This document shows, in pieces, positions 1-5,982 of a DNA stretch of 14,361 bases. The notes under the pieces are model-generated. The model saw only the letters and a list, made by a program, of their open reading frames with translations. It made no database searches and had not been told where the DNA came from. Every line of letters begins with the position of its first letter. The first letter of the stretch is position 1. Both the position numbers and the translations under genes were made by a program. The stretch comes from CAYJMQ01 sp964392415 (lineage in GTDB: Bacteria > Bdellovibrionota > JACOXK01 > 2-02-FULL-40-11): contig CAYMPL010000050.1 of NCBI GenBank assembly GCA_964392415.1, positions 1 through 14,361 of the forward strand, written 5' to 3'.

Positions 1-416
1 TGGCGGTCAAGTATATTCCAAAAGACATTCGAAAAATTTTTGGCGAAACACCCTCTCAGAGAATTGAGACGATGATTCGGGATACCGTTGAGACAACCAT
101 GCAGGCGAATCTCGATAAAATCAGAATGAGTTCAGAGCGATTGGAAGCCTTGACAACGCTTCGTGCTTTTATGTTTGAGAATGTCTATGAATCCAAGAAG
201 ACTCAGAAAGAACTGACAAAGGCTAAAAAAATGATGGAGACACTCTATCATTATTATAAAGAGCGCCCGGATCAGCTGCTTCAGGCGATGAATCTCAGGG
301 AATTTAGAGAACCGGCTGAACGACATCTCATCGATTTTATTTCTGGAATGACCGATTTCTATGCGATAAGAAAGTTTCAGGAACTTTTCCTGCCAGATCG
401 CTGGAAGAGTTTTTAG
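1..416 (+). CDS. dGTPase-like HD-domain phosphohydrolase, C-terminal part (5' end outside window)
   Basis: The reading frame is open from the first bases (codons begin at base 3) to the TAG at 414-416, so this is the last ~137 residues of a longer protein. The motif DFISGMTDFYA near the C-terminus corresponds to the D-[YF]-I-[AS]-G-M-T-D-x-[FY]-A signature of the C-terminal helical region of deoxyguanosinetriphosphate triphosphohydrolase-like proteins. Members hydrolyse dNTPs to deoxynucleoside and triphosphate in the cytoplasm. The HD metal-binding motifs lie upstream of the window and cannot be checked. An ATG at 72 is internal, because family-like residues (RIETMIRD) run through it. It is separated from pal by 81 bp holding a candidate promoter, so it probably ends a transcription unit. 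The family call is reasonably sure; the substrate is not. Confidence 0.75.
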   Translation, partial: AVKYIPKDIRKIFGETPSQRIETMIRDTVETTMQANLDKIRMSSERLEALTTLRAFMFENVYESKKTQKELTKAKKMMETLYHYYKERPDQLLQAMNLREFREPAERHLIDFISGMTDFYAIRKFQELFLPDRWKSF

Positions 417-435
417 ATGAGCTTGCGACTTCTTC

Positions 436-464
436 TTGACATTTAATTTATGATTATGAAAAAT
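436..464 (+). promoter_or_regulatory. Candidate sigma-70-type promoter for the pal operon
   Basis: TTGACA at 436-441 is a perfect -35 hexamer. With a 17-nt spacer the -10 would be AAAAAT at 459-464, a 4 of 6 match to TATAAT. It lies in the only gap between the dGTPase-like gene and pal. The perfect -35 is what is seen; activity is inferred. Confidence 0.4.
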
Positions 465-497
465 GAGTGCATTCTAAACCGAACAAGGAGGTAGGTT

Positions 498-998
498 ATG
501 AAATATAAAATTCATATATTGCTGGTTGTGTTTTTAATAGGGAATATCTTTGTTTTTTCATCTTGTTCAAAAAAACAGGTAAAAACAGGGGAGGGCGTTG
601 AGGAATCAGATATTCAGGGAGATATGACTCCAAGAATGGGGAGGGTTGATATCGGCTATTCAGGATCTCTCCGTCTGGTTCATTTTGATTATGATCGCTA
701 CAATCTGTCGGAACAAGCGCAGGAAGTTCTTAAGAGTAACGTTGAGTGGCTTCAGAAAAATAAAAATATAAAAATCCAGATTGAGGGGCACTGTGATAAT
801 CGTGGAACGCCTGAATACAATGTTGCATTGGGTCAGAAGCGCGCAGAGGCGGTCCGAGGTTATTTTGTTGATCTTGGAATCTCAGAAAAGCGCCTTTCCA
901 TAGTCAGTTATGGCGAAGAAAAGCCGCTCGATTTAGAGGAGACCGAAGAGGCGTGGTTTCAAAACCGCAGAGCTGAATTTGTGATTACAGCGAAGTAA
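498..998 (+). CDS. pal: Peptidoglycan-associated lipoprotein Pal (OmpA-like domain)
   Basis: Outer-membrane lipoprotein that anchors the membrane to peptidoglycan as part of the Tol-Pal system. The product is 166 residues. A lipoprotein signal peptide ends in the lipobox FSSC (Cys23, then Ser at +2, which predicts outer-membrane sorting). An OmpA/MotB domain follows from about residue 58. It includes HFDYDRYNLS, the peptidoglycan-binding segment GHCDNRGTPEYN (Asp100 and Arg102 kept; Asn where Pal proteins often have Glu), and the closing QNRRAEFV. The start is well supported by AAGGAGG at 485-491, six bases before the ATG. It is the first gene of a four-lipoprotein run. TolB, often found just upstream, is not here, and tolQRA are not in the window. 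Confidence 0.95.
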   Translation: MKYKIHILLVVFLIGNIFVFSSCSKKQVKTGEGVEESDIQGDMTPRMGRVDIGYSGSLRLVHFDYDRYNLSEQAQEVLKSNVEWLQKNKNIKIQIEGHCDNRGTPEYNVALGQKRAEAVRGYFVDLGISEKRLSIVSYGEEKPLDLEETEEAWFQNRRAEFVITAK

Positions 999-1001
999 TC
1001 T

Positions 1002-1307
1002 GTGCGGAAATATTTTTATCTTTTTCTGATAACGGGATATTTGAGCTTGGGGGGGTGTGTTTCTCCCCCGCCAGATGAAGATCTGGCTCTTGCCGAGGCT
1101 GCGGTTTTTGCCGCGAAAGAGGCCAAAGCCGACCAATTGGCCCCGGAATGGTATCAAAAAGCGGAAGAAGGTTTGAATCGCGCCAAGCGCGCAAAAGAAA
1201 TGAGAGAGTTTGATTTGGCAAGAAAATTATCGCGGCAATCGCGTGGTTTTGCTGAAAAGGCGGAAGAAATTTCGATTCTTAAGGCTGAAAAAGGGGGGGG
1301 CTCATGA
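1002..1307 (+). CDS. Small DUF4398-like lipoprotein
   Basis: The product is 101 residues from a GTG start three bases after the pal stop. There is no good ribosome-binding site, so translational coupling to pal is likely. The signal peptide ends in the lipobox LGGC (Cys19, Val at +2). The mature part is a single Ala/Glu/Lys-rich helical region with a repeating A-x-x-A pattern (ALAEAAVFAAKEAKAD, then a second helix from LNRAKRAKEM). This matches the DUF4398 style of helical lipoproteins found beside Pal and YbgF in related genomes, as I recall. Its biochemical role is unknown; the position suggests an envelope task linked to Pal. The last codons are read from an 8-G run (1293-1300) and give a Gly-Gly-Gly-Ser tail. 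The 3' end overlaps the next gene by ATGA. Confidence 0.8.
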   Translation: MRKYFYLFLITGYLSLGGCVSPPPDEDLALAEAAVFAAKEAKADQLAPEWYQKAEEGLNRAKRAKEMREFDLARKLSRQSRGFAEKAEEISILKAEKGGGS

Positions 1308-2053
1308 ACCGTTCTCTTAGAGTATGGCTGACGATTATTTTGGGAACAGCTCTCTTATCTTCATGTGCCTCATCGCCGCGGGCAAAGCGGATTGAGGCGG
1401 TTCAAAAATTGCAGCAGGACATCGACGAGGTTAAAAAAACAAAGGCGGATAAAGCAGATACGAACGTTAAAATGGATGATTTTAAAACAGAGCTTCAGAT
1501 TATCAGTGGTAAACTCGATGAAAATGAGCAACTTTTGAGACAGACCAAAGTGAAGCAGGATCAAAATAGTGAACGTCTCGATCAGGTGATTACCGAATAT
1601 GACAAAAAAATCGTGGCGCTTGAGGAGGCCATTTCAAGACTTGAGGGAAAACTGGAGAAAAGGTCGACTGGGCAGTCAGAGAATATCAAATTAGATTATA
1701 TGGAGGGGTACAAACAGCTCCAATCGGGGGATTTTAATGAGGCAATTCGGTTGCTGACGCGCTACACCCAGAATTTCCCCAATGGCCGTTCGATACAAAA
1801 TGCCCGATTTTACCTTGGGGATGCCTTTTTCCAGAAGAAGGATTTTGAGACCGCCATTTTAAAATACGAAGAATATAAAGAGAAGCACCCCAAAGGGGAA
1901 AAGGTTGCAGAAGCGCTCTATCAGCAGGGGACTGCGTTTAGACAATTGGGCAAGAAAAATGATGCCAAACTCTTTTTTCAGGAAATTGTTTCCAATCACT
2001 CCAAATCCCCATGGGCAAAGAAAGCTGAGACTGCTTTACGGCAATTAAAATGA
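1304..2053 (+). CDS. YbgF/CpoB-like TPR lipoprotein (cell-division/Tol-Pal accessory)
   Basis: The product is 249 residues. In Gammaproteobacteria the YbgF/CpoB family sits at the end of the tol-pal operon and links outer-membrane constriction to peptidoglycan synthesis. The protein has a lipobox SSC (Cys21, Ala at +2), whereas E. coli CpoB is soluble. A long Lys/Glu/Asp-rich coiled coil follows (about residues 28-125), then C-terminal TPR repeats from about residue 130 (YKQLQSGDFNEAIRLLTRY, ARFYLGDAFFQKKDFETAI, ALYQQGTAFRQLGKKNDA). This coiled-coil plus TPR layout is typical of YbgF. It starts in an ATGA overlap behind a G-rich run and overlaps the next gene at its TGA. A general BamD-like TPR lipoprotein is the alternative; the operon context favours YbgF. 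Confidence 0.85.
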   Translation: MNRSLRVWLTIILGTALLSSCASSPRAKRIEAVQKLQQDIDEVKKTKADKADTNVKMDDFKTELQIISGKLDENEQLLRQTKVKQDQNSERLDQVITEYDKKIVALEEAISRLEGKLEKRSTGQSENIKLDYMEGYKQLQSGDFNEAIRLLTRYTQNFPNGRSIQNARFYLGDAFFQKKDFETAILKYEEYKEKHPKGEKVAEALYQQGTAFRQLGKKNDAKLFFQEIVSNHSKSPWAKKAETALRQLK

Positions 2054-3801
2054 TGCGCATGCAGGGCAAAGCCTGTCATCCTGAGGGCGAAGCCCGAAGG
2101 ATCCCCCCTCTTATTTTTCTCTTTTTGATTTTTCTCTTTTTCACCGCCTGTACCAAAAAATCTAAAACAGTTGAGGTAGAGAATTTTTCTGTCATTTATA
2201 CGACAACCGTGTTGGGTGAAATTGAACCGTGTGGCTGAATTGCGCGCCCACTTGGCGGTCTGGCCAGGAAAAAAAAGCTGATAGATCAGATTAAAGGAAT
2301 CGGGAATCCGGTTTTGGTTCTCGATAGCGGGGATCTTTTCTTTAAATCACCTGTCGCCCCAACCCATCTCGAAGAACAATGGAGGCTTCAGGCCGAATTT
2401 ATCGTAGACCGGTTTAATGACATCGGCTGTGAGGGTGTGGGAATCGGAGAAAATGATTTTGCTTTGGGTTTGGGTCAACTGCTCAAATTAAAAAAGAGAG
2501 CCCGTTTTCCCCTTCTAAACGCCAATATTGTGAATGAAAAAGGAGAGCCCCTCTTTGATCAGCATGCCATTCGAAAAATAGGGAATTTAAAAGTTGGAAT
2601 ATTTTCTGTTCTTGATCCTTCACTTCCACTCCCGGAGGGATTGAGGGCATTAGATGCAATTGAAATTTCTAGAAAAATCGTAACAGAACTCCGTCAGGAA
2701 AATGTTGATTTTATCATTGCATTGACGCATCAGGGTTTACAAAGGGATCGGAATTGGGCGCGGGAGGTATCAGGCGTTGATCTTGTGATTGGGGGACATG
2801 ATAGCTCAAACCTGGCAGTACCGGAAAAGGTCATTAAAAAATATTGGGAAACGTTGATTGTCAATGGATATGAGCTTGGCAAATATACAGGGGTCATCGA
2901 TCTTGCCTTTCGAAAAGGGGTTCATCAATTTGCGGCATCGGATGATTTATCAGCAGATGCCGCGACAAGTCGATACCATAACCGTATTATCCCGCTCGAT
3001 TCTGCTTTCTCCGATGGCGATCCCCGTCTTTTTAAAGAGGTTCAGAAATTTAAAAAGAGGCTTCAGGCGCTTGCGGAAAAAAGTGTTGAACCCCCAGCCG
3101 CTTCCAAAGAACTTGCGCGCGGGCACACGCTTCAATTTGCAACCTATCGAAAATGTATGGAATGTCACCGGGCACAGTTTGATGTTTGGAAATCTTCAAA
3201 ACATGCCTCAGCCATTATTCCACTTTATATTCGAAACCAGCATCTCAATCCCGAATGTATTACCTGTCATTCGGTTGGATTCCGCGAGGCGGGGGGATTT
3301 ACAGATGTGAAACATCCCTTTGTGATGCCGGATGGAATGAAGAAGGCGATGGAGGGGTTTCTTCAAAAGTTGATTGAAACCAAATGGGAAGATTTGCCCC
3401 CTGATCTTCGCGAAAGTTTAAAACGCGATCCCGTCATCGCCAAAGCTATTCAGAAAAAAAAGTATCAGGGAATCATGATTGTCTTGAGAGAACACCCGGA
3501 ATTTGATCGTTGGATTCGATCTCAGTATGTCAAGGCTATAGAGAATGAGAAGTGGAGAAAAGATTTTCTGGGGGTCCAGTGTGAAAATTGCCATGGGGCA
3601 AGAGGGCTTAAAGATTCCCGGGGAAATCCGATTCCTCATTTTTCCGAAACGTCATTATTTTCGAAAAAGGTCGTCGTTCAAAGCTGCCTTCAATGTCATA
3701 CTTCCCAACAATCCCCCGATTTCAACTTCGCAAAGGATCGTCACATACAAGGAGAAAAAGGGGCCACCCCTCCGTTTCAATGCCTGCGGGGGGTGTTTTA
3801 A
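2050..3801 (+). CDS. Predicted selenocysteine-containing lipoprotein: 5'-nucleotidase-like domain fused to a tetraheme cytochrome c domain (TGA at 2236 read as Sec)
   Basis: Reading TGA 2236-2238 as selenocysteine gives 583 residues. The long n-region is partly encoded by a palindromic repeat. A hydrophobic stretch follows, then the lipobox FTAC (Cys34). Next comes an N-terminal region that resembles UshA-type metallophosphatases: IYTTTVLGEIEPCG-Sec63-IARPLGGLARK. It continues with the D-x-G-D motif DSGD (92-95), GEND (133-136), THQG (His227) and GGHDS (His250). The usual D-x-H metal motif of the first strand is replaced by TTVLGE. Four CxxCH heme sites follow at 369-373, 403-407, 511-515 and 546-550. 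As I recall, relatives carry EPCGC, so Sec replaces the second Cys. The conserved PLGGLAR lies between the TGA and any later start codon, which argues against two separate genes. The last ~20 codons run into a terminator-like hairpin. The product is probably an outer-membrane or periplasmic redox protein; its substrate is unknown. Confidence 0.75.
2074..2103. repeat. Palindromic repeat, copy 1 (inside the coding region of the selenoprotein signal peptide)
   Basis: ATCCT (2078-2082), GA, GGGC (2085-2088), GAA, GCCC (2092-2095), GA, AGGAT (2098-2102) form a nested palindrome. The core resembles the 'GTCATCCTGAG...GAAGGATC' element that I know as a dispersed intergenic repeat in several bacterial groups. 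A second copy with the same layout is at 13951-13981. Here the element is translated and supplies residues of the n-region (CHPEGEARRI) ahead of the lipoprotein signal. Confidence 0.75.
2236..2268 (+). promoter_or_regulatory. Bacterial SECIS-like element directing UGA-to-selenocysteine recoding
   Basis: After the in-frame TGA (2236-2238) and 12 nt, the sequence CTTGGC (2251-2256), GGTCTG (2257-2262), GCCAGG (2263-2268) forms a 6-bp stem with one G-U pair and a GGTCTG loop. In the E. coli fdhF SECIS, as I remember its sequence, the loop also contains GGTCT and the hexamer starts at the 19th base after TGA, the same offset as here. SelB recognises the loop GU. No selA, selB, selC or selD is in the window, so the machinery must lie elsewhere in the genome. 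Confidence 0.72.
3765..3799 (+). terminator. Possible intrinsic terminator at the 3' end of the cytochrome gene
   Basis: CACCCC (3765-3770) pairs with GGGGTG (3790-3795). After a bulged T, CCG (3772-3774) pairs with CGG (3787-3789). A TTTT run follows directly (3796-3799). The hairpin lies inside the last codons of the cytochrome ORF and its stop TAA begins at 3799. Stem and T-run are seen; termination is inferred. Confidence 0.5.
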
Positions 3802-4051
3802 GGGATCGTGTCATTCTGATTTCCACGACGTCAGTTTGCCGTAAATGCAGTCTCTCAAATTCGGTTGATCCAGATAATGCCGACTACTTCTACGACTTCG
3901 ATGGTAATTATGGCGATATCGACGGCTACAACCGGAGCCACAACGATGCTGATAGCTCTAATTTTTCTTGGCACAGAGGGCTTAGAGCTTCAGCTACAGT
4001 GACATTCCATCGTCTCCACCTTGAGAGGAAGAATGTGATCAGATTTATCTG
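3802..4051. other. Unassigned stretch with remnants of the 5' part of the PD40 gene
   Basis: These 250 bp hold no convincing complete gene. At the right end, codons 4025-4051 in frame with the PD40 gene read EEECDQIYL, which fits the conserved 'CDQIY' segment I recall in this propeller family. They follow a TGA at 4022-4024, and a segment resembling the preceding 'VTFQS' appears in another frame (about 3997-4012), suggesting at least one indel. Bases 3862-3960 show a strong every-third-base pyrimidine bias. Read in one frame this gives an Asp/Asn/Tyr-rich peptide (DFDGNYGDIDGYN). A 41-codon ORF (3877-4002) with a hydrophobic segment lies in another frame but has no ribosome-binding site. Confidence 0.5.
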
Positions 4052-4870
4052 ATGGATATTACGGGTCACAATCGTGAAAGGGTGAGCACAGGTTTTGGAA
4101 AAACAACGTGCGGATATTTTCTTGTGAAAGACACAAAGATCCTTTATTCCTCAACCCATCTTCAAAGTCGCAAGTGTCCGTTCAGACCGGACTATTCAAA
4201 AGGCTATGTGTGGCCATTGGATGATTACGATATTTTTGTGGCCAATGTCGATGGTACTGATCTCACAAGACTCACATCAACCCCTGGATATGATGCAGAG
4301 GCCACACTCTCACCGGATGGTCAAACAATAGTTTTTACAAGTTTGAGAGATGGCGATCTCAATTTGTATCTGATGAATATCGATGGTTTCAATGTGAGAC
4401 AAATTACAAACACTTTGGGTTATGAAGGGGGCGCTTTTTTTTCACCGGATGGAAGTAAAATAGTTTACCGTGCTTACATTCCTAAGACTCCTGATGAAAT
4501 TGTTGATTATAGAAATCTTTTAAGGGAGAAGAAAATTAGACCAGTGTCTTTGCAGTTATTTGTGATGGATCAAGATGGTTCCAACAAAAGACAAATCACT
4601 CACTTGCCGGGTGCGAATTTCGCTCCTTTTTTTCACCCCGACGGTACGCGAATTATTTTCTCTTCCAATCACCACAATCTGAAGGGCAAAAATTTTGATC
4701 TCTTTATTATTAATATGGACGGCTCAGGTCTCGAACAAATTACATTTCATCCAGCCTTTGATGGCTTTCCTATGTTTACAAGAGATGGGAAAAAACTTGC
4801 TTTTGCTTCTAATAGAGATGCAGAAAAGAGCGGGGAAACAAATATTTTTATTGTGGAGTGGAAAGATTAA
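4052..4870 (+). CDS. PD40/TolB-like beta-propeller protein, 5' end probably disrupted
   Basis: The product is 272 residues as drawn. It has at least four PD40 (WD40-like) blades, each with an S/H-P-D-G or R-D-G turn followed by a beta strand: SPDGQTIVFTS, SPDGSKIVYRA, HPDGTRIIFSS, TRDGKKLAFAS. Strand pairs such as DLNLYLMNIDG and DLFIINMDG lie between them. The propeller resembles the C-terminal domain of TolB and related periplasmic proteins and may serve protein-protein contacts. The ATG at 4052 is unlikely to be the native start. It has no ribosome-binding site nearby, and family-like residues (EEECDQIYL) continue upstream to a TGA at 4022-4024. No signal peptide remains, although the family is exported. 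It is either a decaying gene, a frameshifted gene, or an assembly error. The blade identification is firm; the completeness is not. Confidence 0.7.
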   Translation: MDITGHNRERVSTGFGKTTCGYFLVKDTKILYSSTHLQSRKCPFRPDYSKGYVWPLDDYDIFVANVDGTDLTRLTSTPGYDAEATLSPDGQTIVFTSLRDGDLNLYLMNIDGFNVRQITNTLGYEGGAFFSPDGSKIVYRAYIPKTPDEIVDYRNLLREKKIRPVSLQLFVMDQDGSNKRQITHLPGANFAPFFHPDGTRIIFSSNHHNLKGKNFDLFIINMDGSGLEQITFHPAFDGFPMFTRDGKKLAFASNRDAEKSGETNIFIVEWKD

Positions 4871-4889
4871 GTTCGATAGATTGAAAATC

Positions 4890-4905
4890 AAAATCTTCGG
4901 GTTTT
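4890..4905 (+). terminator. Weak UUCG-loop hairpin after the PD40 gene
   Basis: AAAATC (4890-4895), TTCG (4896-4899), GGTTTT (4900-4905) can form a short stem with a stabilising UUCG tetraloop that ends in U residues. The stem is mostly A-U, so its strength as a terminator is doubtful. Confidence 0.3.
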
Positions 4906-4946
4906 AAAAAAGGTTGCTTTTAAATGAAGTCTAAGTTAACGAAGGA

Positions 4947-4988
4947 GCACTTTAAAGAGAGAAAGTGTAGGACTGTAAGGCGCACTTT
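4947..4988 (+). promoter_or_regulatory. Leader with two mutually exclusive hairpins upstream of the 5014 gene
   Basis: CACTTT occurs at 4948-4953 and again at 4983-4988, with its complement AAAGTG at 4962-4967 between them. The central arm can pair with either copy (loop of 8 or 15 nt), each stem extendable by a G-U pair. The second stem ends 12 nt before the AGGAGG ribosome-binding site (5001-5006). This is an attenuator-like geometry, but the stems are short and the call is tentative. No strong promoter was found between 4871 and 5013. Confidence 0.3.
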
Positions 4989-5013
4989 TAATTTTAGAGT
5001 AGGAGGATAAATT

Positions 5014-5532
5014 ATGAAAAAAATAACCTTTGTTTTGTTTTCGATGGTGCTCTCAGTGCCTTTATGGGCGGAACAGCCTAATTGGGTTTCATGTAAAGAC
5101 AAACGGAATACGCTTGAATTGGAATATACGACAACCAGTTATCACGGCAAACCGACGTTTACCTATTCAAGGTCGTCCCATGGACACCCTTTATTGTCGC
5201 GAAAGGTAGAAGCATATGGGGAATCTATTGAGATCGCTGACTCTGTTTTAGGAGAAATTATATCTGTTGTGGATGATAACCTCTCAGCTCCTGATCGGTC
5301 TACCGAATGGGTGAGTCTTGTTTTGCCTCATATCAACTTAATTTCGAAAGATCCGAGAAATCCAGATGCCAAAGACCCAGAAGTGAAATTTCAGACAGTT
5401 GTTGTTGAAACAACTTCTAAAACATCTTTTGGCGGTACTTTTATCGTGCCAGGAGTCGTCGAAGATTCGCGATATTTTGATGTCACATGCACAGCTGCGA
5501 TAGCTGTTTTTGCAAAACCCGGTAACCATTAA
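5014..5532 (+). CDS. Secreted protein of unknown function, 172 aa
   Basis: I do not recognise a family. A clear Sec signal peptide (MKK, then a hydrophobic core) ends in PLWA with likely cleavage after Ala19. The mature protein has ~153 residues and only two cysteines (Cys27 and Cys159), near its two ends, so one disulfide that closes the chain is plausible in the periplasm. The Ser/Thr/Val-rich sequence suggests beta structure. The start is well supported by AGGAGG at 5001-5006, eight bases before the ATG. The next gene, also for a small secreted protein, begins 18 bp after this stop and has its own ribosome-binding site, so the two are probably co-transcribed. Confidence 0.75.
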   Translation: MKKITFVLFSMVLSVPLWAEQPNWVSCKDKRNTLELEYTTTSYHGKPTFTYSRSSHGHPLLSRKVEAYGESIEIADSVLGEIISVVDDNLSAPDRSTEWVSLVLPHINLISKDPRNPDAKDPEVKFQTVVVETTSKTSFGGTFIVPGVVEDSRYFDVTCTAAIAVFAKPGNH

Positions 5533-5550
5533 GAGAGAAGGAGTAAGGAT

Positions 5551-5946
5551 ATGAAATACTTTAGTTATGTTATCTGTGCGTCTTTGATGCTGATGGCGAA
5601 TGTCTGGGCCGATGAAAAGACAAGTTCGGCCGAAGCTTCAAAAGAGCTTGTCAAGTACGTGAAAAAAAATCTTGGAACGATTGAACTACACGGTGTACGG
5701 GACGTGAGAATCGAGGATATAACCCGAAGAGACGTCGAGTCCATCACCCTCAACGAAGATTCCGTCGAATGTTTAGGTGCAAATTCTCTAGTTGTAGGTG
5801 ATCTTGCGGTTGGTACCTGTCTTGCCAAGGGATCTTTGGATTACGAGACGTATTCTGACGACGCTATGTTTGCCGTTACCGTTTCTCAAGACAAGAGGGC
5901 ATCGACGAGGAGCGCCACCGTTCAGGTTCTCACCACTGAAGAATAA
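5551..5946 (+). CDS. Small secreted protein of unknown function, 131 aa
   Basis: No family recognised. The signal peptide is MKYFSYV followed by a hydrophobic core ending in NVWA, with likely cleavage after Ala20. The mature part of ~111 residues starts with a charged helical segment (SKELVKYVKKNLGTIE) and continues with a likely beta-rich part. Two cysteines (Cys74 and Cys90) could form a disulfide across a short loop. AGAAGGAG at 5536-5543 lies seven bases before the ATG. It forms a pair with the preceding secreted-protein gene, 18 bp away. The reading frame is convincing because of the ribosome-binding site and signal peptide; the function is open. Confidence 0.72.
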   Translation: MKYFSYVICASLMLMANVWADEKTSSAEASKELVKYVKKNLGTIELHGVRDVRIEDITRRDVESITLNEDSVECLGANSLVVGDLAVGTCLAKGSLDYETYSDDAMFAVTVSQDKRASTRSATVQVLTTEE

Positions 5947-5950
5947 CAAA

Positions 5951-5972
5951 GGTGTGAGTCCCCCTTCACATC
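5951..5972 (+). other. Hairpin between the secreted-protein pair and tsaD
   Basis: GGTGTGAG (5951-5958) pairs with TTCACATC (5965-5972), eight pairs with two G-U wobbles, around a loop of six bases. No T-run follows, so it is not a classical terminator. It lies just before the tsaD start and may be a processing site or a weak terminator for the upstream pair. Confidence 0.35.
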
Positions 5973-5982
5973 GATGGATCCA

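Noticed and set aside
1049..1069. G7...C5 hairpin in the DUF4398-like gene as a terminator or regulatory stem
   Set aside because: It lies in the coding sequence for the lipobox region (LGGCVSPPP), has no T-run, and is explained by Gly and Pro codons.
2314..3801. Separate cytochrome gene starting at 2314 (TTG) with a short lipoprotein peptide 2050-2238 as its own gene
   Set aside because: Family-like residues (PLGGLAR) lie between the TGA and 2314, there is no ribosome-binding site at 2314, and the export signal would be lost. Reading through the TGA explains all of this.
3855..3974. 39-codon - strand ORF with basic start and hydrophobic body as a small toxin-like membrane peptide
   Set aside because: GTG start, no ribosome-binding site, no promoter seen, and its composition follows from the three-base bias of the region.
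3693..4052. 119-aa ORF on the + strand
   Set aside because: Its first part is a shadow of the cytochrome gene, it crosses the terminator-like hairpin, and its end is a frameshifted reading of PD40-like sequence.
4022..4053. TGA at 4022 as a second selenocysteine codon, followed by a hairpin ATCAGA-TTTA-TCTGAT (4038-4053)
   Set aside because: The hairpin loop TTTA lacks the GU of bacterial SECIS, I know of no Cys at this place in PD40 proteins, and an in-frame TAG (3983-3985) and a frameshift lie just upstream. Gene decay is simpler.
5951..5972. Hairpin before tsaD as an intrinsic terminator
   Set aside because: No T-run follows the stem; kept only as an unassigned hairpin.
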